A DNA stretch of 64,000 bases, taken from positions 1-64,000 of the forward strand of contig JANQMC010000082.1 in NCBI GenBank assembly GCA_028280305.1. The letters run 5' to 3'. Both the position numbers and the translations under genes were made by a program. The notes below the pieces were generated by a model. The model was not told the DNA's origin. It ran no database searches and saw only the letters and a program-made list of their open reading frames with translations. The DNA comes from Pelagibius sp. (lineage in GTDB: Bacteria; Pseudomonadota; Alphaproteobacteria; Kiloniellales; Kiloniellaceae). Each line of letters begins with the position of its first letter. Position 1 is the first letter of the stretch. Shown in pieces: positions 25,622 to 32,562 of this stretch.

Positions 25622-26257
25622 ATGGGTTGGATTATCAGAGCTATCGCTTCTGGCTTCGTGGCTTTTGCGGCCCCCCGAATTGCGATTGCGGCGGGTATGC
25701 CCATTGATATCTGGGTCGCAGCAATGGGCGAATGGCTGGGGGCTTCTGTAAGCCGAGATGAAGCGCTTTGGGGTGTTACACTTGCTATTGGGCTAGCGCT
25801 TTTTGGTATCGAATCTTGGCGTCACCCCGTTCAACGTCTGTGGGGAGCGCTGATTGGCACAGTTCGCTCGGAGGCGCATAAGGAAGATTCCCCTACCGTT
25901 CCACTTACACCAGATTGGCCGATGAAAGAGCTTTGCCAACATGTGCTCAATAACATTGATGATTCTGAACAGGTAATAAGAGAGATTGAGACAAAGGCTC
26001 GCCTTGGCGATCTGGCCTGCTGGGGGCGACGACACTCTGCGTTGAGCGCGTCCGACAATCCCAATCCGCTACGCCCAATACAGCAAGAACACTGGGACGA
26101 ATACAGCTTGGACTATTTGCGGTGCGTCATGCATGAAGACTTGGCTGAATGTTGTACGGAGCCACGTGATAATCGCGGTGATCACGCTCAGTCTTTTCAG
26201 GACTTACAAGTGAACCGTCAACAATCCTTATCTATCTGGCCAGAGAGATCGGATTAG
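25622..26257 (+). CDS. Hypothetical membrane protein, IS passenger gene
   Basis: About 211 residues from ATG 25622 (an ATG at 25598 would add 8 residues but lies almost inside the left IS end). Two N-terminal hydrophobic segments (MGWIIRAIASGFVAFAAPRIAIAAG and about residues 45-62) precede a soluble domain with HVLNNIDDSEQVIREIETKARLGDLACWGRR and WDEYSLDYLRCVM. No family recognised. Composition is less GC-rich than the host. It is followed 3 bp later by a second small passenger gene. Such accessory genes occur in IS1595-type elements; this one's role is unknown. Confidence 0.65.
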   Translation: MGWIIRAIASGFVAFAAPRIAIAAGMPIDIWVAAMGEWLGASVSRDEALWGVTLAIGLALFGIESWRHPVQRLWGALIGTVRSEAHKEDSPTVPLTPDWPMKELCQHVLNNIDDSEQVIREIETKARLGDLACWGRRHSALSASDNPNPLRPIQQEHWDEYSLDYLRCVMHEDLAECCTEPRDNRGDHAQSFQDLQVNRQQSLSIWPERSD

Positions 26258-26260
26258 AGG

Positions 26261-26431
26261 ATGGCACGAAGCAAATATCTTAGCCTTGAAGAGGCCCGCC
26301 GACTCGGCAAGCTGGATCAGTTCGCCAAAGAGCATCCGACCAAGGGCGACGCGAAGGCGTTGAACGCCTTGCTGGACGCAATGGCCACTGGCAAGCCCCC
26401 TAAAAGCTCAGGAGAAGGCGAGGAAGCATGA
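26261..26431 (+). CDS. Small IS passenger protein (56 residues)
   Basis: ATG 26261 to TGA 26431. The protein starts MARSKYLSLEEARRLGKLDQ and ends with KPPKSSGEGEEA. It is charged, soluble and probably helical. A GGATTAGAGG sequence precedes the start, and the gene follows the membrane passenger by 3 bp. Its last 32 bp overlap the 3' end of the oppositely oriented transposase. The good ribosome-binding site and a complete clean frame support it as real. Function unknown. Confidence 0.65.
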   Translation: MARSKYLSLEEARRLGKLDQFAKEHPTKGDAKALNALLDAMATGKPPKSSGEGEEA

Positions 26432-27309
26432 GAGCAGGATTGTTGCGCATGTTGTACCGGAACTCGAACTGTCCGAGATACTTCGGCAGATGCTTGCGGC
26501 TGACATGAACATGCGCGCCCCGAATGCTGCGTTTCAACTGGGACCAGAAACTCTCAATGGTGTTGGTGTGAACCCGACCCCGCACATATTCACCAGCTTC
26601 GTGATTAATGACTTCATGTCGGTATCCGAAACGAGCGAGCCCACGATACGAACCCATCTCGTCAGTGCTGATCCGCGAACCCCGACGGACATTACGAAAG
26701 ACCAAGGGCTCAAGAGTAGTTGCCTTAACATCCGGGACAATCTGGGTCATGACGTGCCCCCCGCGCTTGACCATACCGAACACAACAGTCTTGCCTTTAC
26801 GCGTGCCAAAGCCTCGACCGGCACCTTTCTGCCTGCCGCCGATCAGGGTTTCATCGACTTCGATATGCCCGTGCAGCGGCGGATTGCCGTCCACATCACC
26901 CATGCAGCGGCGGATTGCCGTCCACATCACCCATGTACTTGCGGATTTCGTGGCCCATGCGCCAAGCCGTCTTATAAGTAACGCTAAGCTGGCGCTGCAG
27001 TTCCTTAGCGGGCACGCCATGGCGCGTGGTAGTAAAGAGGTACATCGCATAGAACCACTTCTGCAGCGGCGTGCGGGTGCGCTCAAACGGCGTGCCTTTC
27101 ATCGGGTGGATATGGTGGCCACACCACTGGCAGGAGTAGGCAGGCTCTTTGCGCAAGCGGTGAAACTTGGCGTGCTTGCCGCACTTGGGACAATCCGCCG
27201 TCTCGCCGTACCGAACCATCATCAAGTGGTCCAAGCAGGTGTCGTCGTCAGGAAAACGGCGAAAGAACTGCTGGACGGTGATGAGTTTAGATTCGTTCGT
27301 CTTGGCCAT
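26400..27309 (-). pseudogene. IS1595 family (ISXO2-like) transposase, frameshifted
   Basis: The frame opens at ATG 27309 (MAKTNESKLITVQQFFRRF). It shows a zinc ribbon (ADCPKCGKHAKFHRL, then YSCQWCG) and RTPLQKWFYAMYLFTTTRHG, then hits a stop soon after MGDVDGNPPLHG. The second half continues in another frame with the DDE residues IEVDETLIGG, STDEMGSY and NTIESFWSQLKR. The break is a 31-bp tandem duplication at 26873-26934. Removing one unit joins NPPLHG directly to HIEVDET in one frame. The protein as written is therefore inactive unless ribosomal slippage rescues it. Confidence 0.92.
26873..26934. repeat. 31-bp tandem duplication inside the transposase gene
   Basis: Two identical 31-bp units (26873-26903 and 26904-26934), each starting gcagcggcggattgccg and ending catcacccat. 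Because 31 is not a multiple of three, the second copy shifts the frame. Confidence 0.97.
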
Positions 27310-27495
27310 GTCGCTATCTCCTATACCCATGAATATGTGGATCAGAGATACGTAGGTCAAGGGGATACCCTCCTTGATGGGGGGAGGTCGGGAGGGGGGT
27401 GAGCCCCATGCACGAAGACTGTCTCGCAAAGTCCGCGTAACACGCAGCCGAACAACGGGAAACCTGATCCGTGACGACAGAAAACCGCTGCCGCC

Positions 27496-28626
27496 CTAAA
27501 CCGTCTTCTTGCTGACGAAGGGCAGTGGCGAAACCGTCGCCTCCAAGGGCACGGCGTCGGTCTGCACGGTGAGGACCGATCCCTCGGCGGCATGTTCGAC
27601 CGGCACCAGGGCGAGGGCGATGGTCTGCTCCAGGCTGGGGGAATAGACGGCGCTGGTGATCCGCCCGGCAGGTGCATCGTCAAGCGTGATCGCCGCGCGC
27701 TCCAGGCTCGGCACCACGGCGGGGCCGCCTTCCACCGTCAGGCCGACGAGACGCTGGGTGATGCCTTCCTCCTTGATCCGTTTCAGCGCCGCCTTGCCGA
27801 TGAAGTCGGCTTCCTGCTCCAAATCGACGAGACGGCCCAGGTTCATCTCATAAGGATTGTTGTCCAGGTTCATGTCGGCGCCGTAGGACAGCAGCCCACC
27901 TTCGATGCGGCGGATCGCCGAGGGAGTGGCCGGGGCAATGCCGTGGGGGCTGCCGGCCTCCATGATGGTCTCCCAAAGCCGGTCGCCGTCGTCGCTGTTC
28001 TGCAGATAGATCTCATAGCCGCGCTCGCCGCTCCAGCCGGTGCGCGAGACGATCAAGGGCATGCCGGCCAGCTCGAATTCGCCGAACCAGAAATACTTCA
28101 GGTCGTTCAGGGCCGATCCGAACAGCGCCTCACCCACCGTCGCCGCCAGCGGCCCCTGAAGCTGCAGCGGGGAGACGTCGGGCTCGAAGATCTCGACATC
28201 GTAGTTGCCGAAATAGGCGACGCCCTTGGCCCAGAACAGCACGTCGCTGTCGGCCAGCGACAGCCAGTAGCGGTCCTCCGCCAGCTTCAGCAGCAGGGGG
28301 TCGTTGAGGATGCCGCCCTTCTCGTCGGTCATCATCAGGTATTTGCACTGGCCGACCGCACAGCTCGAAAGATCGCGCGGCGAAAGTAGCTGTACGAAGC
28401 GCGCGGCGTCCGGACCGACGATCTCCACCTGGCGCTCCACCGCCACGTCCCAGAGCGTGACACCGTTCACCAGGTTCCAGTAGTCGGCTTCCGGGCTCTG
28501 GTAATAGAGCGGCATGTACATGTGATTGTAGACCGAATAGGCCTTACAGCCGTAACGCTGGGTCGCGGCGAAGTAGGGCGAGCGGCGCACCCGCGCCGAA
28601 ATCACGATGTTGGAAAGCACGGACAC
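27496..28626 (-). CDS. Aminomethyltransferase-family protein, DMSP demethylase (DmdA)-like
   Basis: A 376-residue protein of the glycine-cleavage T-protein superfamily, which uses tetrahydrofolate. Features close to DmdA are CKAYSVYNHMYMPLYYQSPE, VWDV-like TLWDVAVERQVEI, LLSPRDLSSCAVGQC, DEKGGILNDPLLLKL, FEPDVSPLQLQGP and RRIEGGLLSYGADM. DmdA removes a methyl group from the algal osmolyte dimethylsulfoniopropionate to make methylmercaptopropionate and methyl-THF. The activity is inferred, since close non-DmdA relatives exist. The start is GTG 28626, 5 nt after GGAGGT; GTG 28620 is an alternative. It stands alone, without dmdBCD next to it. Confidence 0.82.
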   Translation of the reverse strand: MSVLSNIVISARVRRSPYFAATQRYGCKAYSVYNHMYMPLYYQSPEADYWNLVNGVTLWDVAVERQVEIVGPDAARFVQLLSPRDLSSCAVGQCKYLMMTDEKGGILNDPLLLKLAEDRYWLSLADSDVLFWAKGVAYFGNYDVEIFEPDVSPLQLQGPLAATVGEALFGSALNDLKYFWFGEFELAGMPLIVSRTGWSGERGYEIYLQNSDDGDRLWETIMEAGSPHGIAPATPSAIRRIEGGLLSYGADMNLDNNPYEMNLGRLVDLEQEADFIGKAALKRIKEEGITQRLVGLTVEGGPAVVPSLERAAITLDDAPAGRITSAVYSPSLEQTIALALVPVEHAAEGSVLTVQTDAVPLEATVSPLPFVSKKTV

Positions 28627-28807
28627 GGGCCACCTCCCTCTAACGGCAAAGGGGCCGGTGTTCAGGTGCACTCCCTCGAACGGGAAGCGCCCTTCCACCA
28701 GCCTCGTTGCTGCGAAGGATTGCTACATCGCCTGGCCGCTGTCGCCTCTCTGGGCGACATGCGATCCGTCTCTGGGCGACGTCCTTACCCGGTGGGAGAA
28801 AGCTCGC

Positions 28808-29482
28808 TCAGAGCATGGAGTCGACGAAGCCCGGCGGAATCCACCCGGCGCGCCATTCCTCCAGCGACACCACATGGGCCGGGCGGCCGTTGTCCTCGAA
28901 CCAGGTGTCCACGGCATAGGCCTTGCCGGTCTTGATCTCCGTCACCACGGCGGTCTGGTGCGGCCAGTCGCCGTCCAGAAGCAGGCCGCGGCCGGCCCAG
29001 CCTTCCAGCTTGTGCCAGCGCAGATAGCCGGCCTTGGCCATCAGGGTGAGATAGACCGAGGTGTTGCTTGTCTCGTCGACACAGTCGAACTGGTGGTTGC
29101 CGCTGAAGGCCGTGAAGGTGCCGCCCAGGTCCTTATGGGTGCCGGTCTTGCGGCCCACCGTCTCTTCCAGAATCGCGGTCGCCATGGCGATCCGCGCGCG
29201 CTCGATGTCGGCGGAGGCCGCCGGTTCCGCGAAGATGTCCGCCACCCGGTCCCACTCCACCGCGGTCAGAGAGACCTCGGAGGTCAGTCGGCAACCATGG
29301 CCGTGGCAGATCTCGAAACCGTCCGGCTTGGCATCGGTGAAGTTGCGCTGCGCCATCAGGGCGTCGTAGTCGCCGCCCGGCGTGCCGCAGGCCGCAAGCC
29401 CCAGCAGCAAACCCGCCGCCAGGACAAGTTTACCCCGGGCAAGCTTGCCGCCCGTCATTTTCGTCATCTTTGCTGACATCAT
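28808..29482 (-). CDS. Hypothetical lipoprotein with a possible Cys-His-Asp triad
   Basis: A 224-residue protein starting at ATG 29482 behind GGGGAG. The signal (KLVLAAGLLLGLAAC) has a lipobox with acceptor C32. The mature part contains C134 at the start of a helix (FDCVDETSNTSVYLTLMAKA), H175 (GDWPHQTAVV) and D192 (YAVDTWF). The order Cys (helix), His (strand), Asp matches transglutaminase/papain-like or NlpC-type folds. Function is unknown and catalysis is inference from the spacing. It lies between the DmdA-like gene and a 375-bp intergenic region. Confidence 0.75.
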   Translation of the reverse strand: MMSAKMTKMTGGKLARGKLVLAAGLLLGLAACGTPGGDYDALMAQRNFTDAKPDGFEICHGHGCRLTSEVSLTAVEWDRVADIFAEPAASADIERARIAMATAILEETVGRKTGTHKDLGGTFTAFSGNHQFDCVDETSNTSVYLTLMAKAGYLRWHKLEGWAGRGLLLDGDWPHQTAVVTEIKTGKAYAVDTWFEDNGRPAHVVSLEEWRAGWIPPGFVDSML

Positions 29483-29857
29483 TGAACTCCCCCGACTTCA
29501 TCGCGGCCCGGCGCGCTGACGACTGTGAATGCCCGCATTTAATCATCCCGGCAAGCCCCCCGCAAAGTCACAGAGGTGTTACGGGCCCTGACATCTCGCC
29601 CGCATCACGGAGATCCGTTGCAGGATTCCTGCTTTCAACGGCAAGCAGCTTGGCGCTGCGAAGATGTCACCCCCACCCCGACCCTCCCCCATCGAAAGGG
29701 GGAGGGAGATGATTTGGGGCAGATTAAGGAACCCCTCCCCCTTGATGGGGGGAGGCCGGGAGGGGGGTGAGCCCCACGTCGCAACGCCCGCCATATCTCG
29801 CCGCCGCCAGCCGGAAAACCATTGAAGTGAGACGCAGGGGCGCCAAAATGAGCGCCG
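29483..29857. other. 375-bp intergenic region with a palindromic repeat
   Basis: No coding sequence is supported. It holds the CT-rich palindromic repeat copy D at 29667-29770. It must also contain the promoters of the lipoprotein gene on one side and trhA on the other. The first ~180 bp have no obvious structure. Confidence 0.7.
29667..29770. repeat. CT-rich dispersed palindromic repeat, copy D (uninterrupted)
   Basis: Begins tcacccccaccccgaccctc and ends gccgggaggggggtga; internal arms ccctcccccatcgaaagggggaggg and ccctcccccttgatggggggagg. Same subfamily as the copy that the insertion sequence interrupted, and it serves as the empty-site reference. Confidence 0.88.
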
Positions 29858-30517
29858 ATGCGCGAACCCTTCACCTTTCCGCAGTATGCCGCCGCCGAGC
29901 GGCGGGCCGACGCCCTCGTCCACCTGCTGGGGGTGAGCGCCAGTCTGGCGGCCTTCCCGGTTCTGGCCCTGCTGGCCCTGCCGCAGGGCTCGGCGCTTTC
30001 GATCCTCAGCCTGGCGGTCTACGGCATCGGCCTGATCGCGGTCTTCGGCTTCTCCGCCGCCTATAACCTGGTGCAGCGGCCGGACTGGAAGGAAATCCTC
30101 CGCCGTCTGGATCACGCATCGATCTTCGTGATGATCGCCGGCACCTACACGCCCTTTTCGCTGGTGGTCATCGGCGGTCCCTGGGGCCTGGCGCTGCTGG
30201 CGGCGGTCTGGGCCGTGGCGGCGCTCGGGGTGGCGCTGAAGCTGTCTCTGCCGCGGCGTTTCGAGCGCGCCGCCATCGCGCTCTACCTGGCCCAGGGCTG
30301 GGCCATCCTGGCGGTGGTGGAGCCGCTGGTCGCCGCCCTTTCGACAGCGGCCCTGGTGCTGCTGGTTACCGGCGGCCTGCTCTACACCCTCGGGGTGGTG
30401 TTCCATCTCTGGCGGCAGTTGCCCTATCACAACGCCATCTGGCACCTGATGGTGCTGGCCGCCGCCGGTTGCCACTACGCCGCCATTCTGGAGGCCGTCG
30501 CGCTGCCGCTGGCGTGA
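29858..30517 (+). CDS. trhA: Hemolysin III family membrane protein (TrhA/PAQR type)
   Basis: A 219-residue protein with seven hydrophobic segments. Family features: RRADALVHLLGVSASL near the N-terminus, FSAAYNL, the conserved RRLDHASIFVMIAGTYTPF, and the C-terminal YHNAIWHLMVLAAAGCHYAAI, which supplies the His residues of the PAQR metal site. The bacterial members influence membrane energetics and lipid homeostasis; haemolysis is not the native role. ATG 29858 fits the family. The tRNA-Thr gene follows convergently. Confidence 0.92.
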   Translation: MREPFTFPQYAAAERRADALVHLLGVSASLAAFPVLALLALPQGSALSILSLAVYGIGLIAVFGFSAAYNLVQRPDWKEILRRLDHASIFVMIAGTYTPFSLVVIGGPWGLALLAAVWAVAALGVALKLSLPRRFERAAIALYLAQGWAILAVVEPLVAALSTAALVLLVTGGLLYTLGVVFHLWRQLPYHNAIWHLMVLAAAGCHYAAILEAVALPLA

Positions 30518-30556
30518 TGTCGCGACTGTTCGATAGGGAAACGGTCGAGGGGAGAA

Positions 30557-30632
30557 TGGTGCCGCCTGGGTGACTTGAACACCCGACCCCCGCATTACGA
30601 ATGCGATGCTCTACCAGCTGAGCTAAGGCGGC
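30557..30632 (-). tRNA. tRNA-Thr (anticodon CGT)
   Basis: A 76-nt cloverleaf on the minus strand: acceptor GCCGCCT/AGGCGGC, D arm GCTC/GAGC, anticodon stem TCGCA/TGCGG with loop TTCGTAA (anticodon CGT, reading ACG), variable loop GGGTC, T arm GGGTG TTCAAGT CACCC, encoded CCA. Confidence 0.97.
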
Positions 30633-30859
30633 CCAATGGCCGGAGCGAAACCCCGGCGACCTGAATCGGGCGGAGAGTACGGCGAAGCCGCGATCAAGGC
30701 AAGACCCGCAAAGGGATCGTTCCGACAGCCCGAAAGCCAGCAATCCTTAGGCATTCCGCCTTAACCCAGGGTTAATGGTCAGCCGTCGCTGACCGCTTTG
30801 GATTGACGGCGCCAGCCCGCTTCGACGCCAGCCCGCTTCAACGAACATCGAAAAAACAT

Positions 30860-32560
30860 CTAAGGCCGGGGCGGGACGTAGCCTTCGACGGCGGAGGCCT
30901 CGTCGGGATCATCGTCTTCTTCGATCCTGACGTCCGACGGTTGCGGGCCGTTGGGGCCCGCCGCGGGAACAGGGCCCGGCGGAGCAGGGCTCTTGGCCGC
31001 CACAGGGGGCGCAGAAGTCGGTGCAGGTTTCGGGGCCGGTTTCGGGGCCGGTTTCGCCGCCGGCAGCGCAGGCGCCTTTTCCTCCGACGCCGGTTTGGGC
31101 GGCTCGGCCGGGGCACAGTCCGGGAGCGGCGGCTGATCCGGCAGCGGCGCCAGGGTGATCTTCCCCGGAGCCTCTGCCGTTTTGGCAGCCGTCTTGTGAG
31201 CCGGCTTGGCCGTAATACGGGCGACGGCGGAACCGTCCCCGGTCAGCGCGGCCATGCCGACCCGCCGCGGCGCGCGCCAGGCAAGGCTGTCGAAAGCACC
31301 GCAGGCCCCGCAGTCGACGCTCCAGTCATTGGCCACCGCGCCGCAGGTGTTGCAGACCCAGGCGGGGTCGCCGGGTGCGTGGGCGGCCTGTTCGAGCCAG
31401 ACCCGCGCGGCCTCGCTGTCGCCGCGCTCGGCCTCCTCCAGCTTCGCCATGAGGCGGCAGACCTGGGCGCGGGCCGGGTCTTCGCCGTCGAGGGTGACCA
31501 GAATCCCCAGATGCCGCCGCGCCTCGCCCCAGAGCGCCGCCTCCAGGTTGGCCTCGGCCAGGACCAGATGGCTGTCGCGGTGGTTCGGATTCAGGCCGGC
31601 CAGTTTGGTGAAGCGCTTCACCTGCTCCAGGGGCTTGGCGGCCGGCGCGGCCTTGCGGTAAAGCGCCGCCAGTTCCGCCGAGGGGGTGCGCGGCCAGGAG
31701 CGCTCCACCACCTTGGCGGCTTCGCGATAGCGCTCGCTCTCCACCGCGAGGCGGGCATGTAGCACGGCGGCGGCCAGGAAATCGGGATCGGCCTTGTCGG
31801 CGGCCCGGGCCAGCGACAGCGCCTCGTCCTTGCGCCCCTCGGCCAGGGCTATCTCAGCCTTGGCCAGGGTGATGACGGCGCCGTTGTGCTCCGCCTCCGG
31901 CTTGGGCAGGGCCTTGATCTTCGCCGCCTGTTTCAACGCGGAGGCAGCGGCGTCGTAATCGCCGGTCCGCTCGCTCAGTTCGAAGAGGTTGGTCACCACC
32001 CAGGGGGTCTTGGGGCGCAGGGCATGGGCTTCGCGCACATAGCCCAGGGCGCGCCGGTCGTCGCCGGCCTTGAGCGCCTGCATGACGAGGCCGCGCAGGC
32101 CGAGGAAGCGTGTCTCCGGCTTCTCCAGCATGGCTTCGAAGTACTTCTCTGCCGCCTTTTCGTCGCCGCCGAGCTGGGCCGCCTGGGCCGAGAGCAGCAG
32201 CGTCAGGGGCGGGTCCTCCAGCAGGGGATCAGCCTTGCGCGCCCAGCGCGCCGCCTCCTGCGCGTCGCCGGCGGCCACCGCCACCATGCCCTGGCTGAGG
32301 GCGCGGAAACCGCGTTTGCGCCGGCCCGCGGCAAAGGCCCGCCCGATGCTGCCCGGCGTGCCGAGGATGAGGGTGATGATCCGGTAGATCAGGACCACGG
32401 CGATGGAGAGCAGCTCCCCGGCCAGCACCAGAATGCCGACCGGCGGCCCCATGCGGTAGCCGAGCCACTCGATGGAAATTCGCCCGGGATTTTCCGCCAG
32501 CCAGAAAGCGGCCAGCGCCGCCAGCGCGGCCAGGACCACAAAGACAATGACGCGGCGCAT
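30860..32560 (-). CDS. hemY: HemY-like membrane TPR protein with a C-terminal zinc ribbon
   Basis: A 566-residue protein. Two N-terminal membrane helices (IVFVVLAALAALAAFWLAE and GILVLAGELLSIAVVLIYRIITLIL) are followed by HemY_N and tetratricopeptide repeats (GDAQEAARWARKADPLLED, GDEKAAEKYFEAMLEKPE, and more to about residue 390). After the repeats comes a zinc ribbon (WVCNTCG ... VDCGACG). A Lys/Ala/Pro-rich disordered tail follows. HemY of this type sits in heme operons but is not the oxidase; its exact job is unclear. It starts 2 bp after the mic60 stop and is the last gene of hemC-hemD-mic60-hemY. Confidence 0.9.
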   Translation of the reverse strand: MRRVIVFVVLAALAALAAFWLAENPGRISIEWLGYRMGPPVGILVLAGELLSIAVVLIYRIITLILGTPGSIGRAFAAGRRKRGFRALSQGMVAVAAGDAQEAARWARKADPLLEDPPLTLLLSAQAAQLGGDEKAAEKYFEAMLEKPETRFLGLRGLVMQALKAGDDRRALGYVREAHALRPKTPWVVTNLFELSERTGDYDAAASALKQAAKIKALPKPEAEHNGAVITLAKAEIALAEGRKDEALSLARAADKADPDFLAAAVLHARLAVESERYREAAKVVERSWPRTPSAELAALYRKAAPAAKPLEQVKRFTKLAGLNPNHRDSHLVLAEANLEAALWGEARRHLGILVTLDGEDPARAQVCRLMAKLEEAERGDSEAARVWLEQAAHAPGDPAWVCNTCGAVANDWSVDCGACGAFDSLAWRAPRRVGMAALTGDGSAVARITAKPAHKTAAKTAEAPGKITLAPLPDQPPLPDCAPAEPPKPASEEKAPALPAAKPAPKPAPKPAPTSAPPVAAKSPAPPGPVPAAGPNGPQPSDVRIEEDDDPDEASAVEGYVPPRP

Positions 32561-32562
32561 GG

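Larger units (their letters stand above)
25574..27372. mobile_element. IS1595-family-like insertion sequence with passenger genes (1,799 bp)
   Basis: The 8-bp target duplication cttgatgg is at 25566-25573 and 27373-27380. The terminal inverted repeats match at 19 of the first 24 positions, sharing the block tatccccttgaccta. The element carries an ISXO2-like DDE transposase (minus strand, now frameshifted) and two plus-strand passenger genes. An 8-bp duplication and passenger genes are usual for IS1595-type elements. The empty site is inferred by comparison with the uninterrupted repeat copy at 29667-29770, which reads straight through cccttgatggggggagg. Confidence 0.9.
25487..27403. repeat. 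CT-rich palindromic repeat, copy C, split by an insertion sequence
   Basis: The left part 25487-25573 (cacccccaccccggccctcc ...) and the right part 27373-27403 (... gtcgggaggggggtgag) together rebuild a repeat of the same subfamily as 29667-29770. The IS at 25574-27372 sits between them. The repeat arms would otherwise meet around ccttgatggggggagg. Confidence 0.88.
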
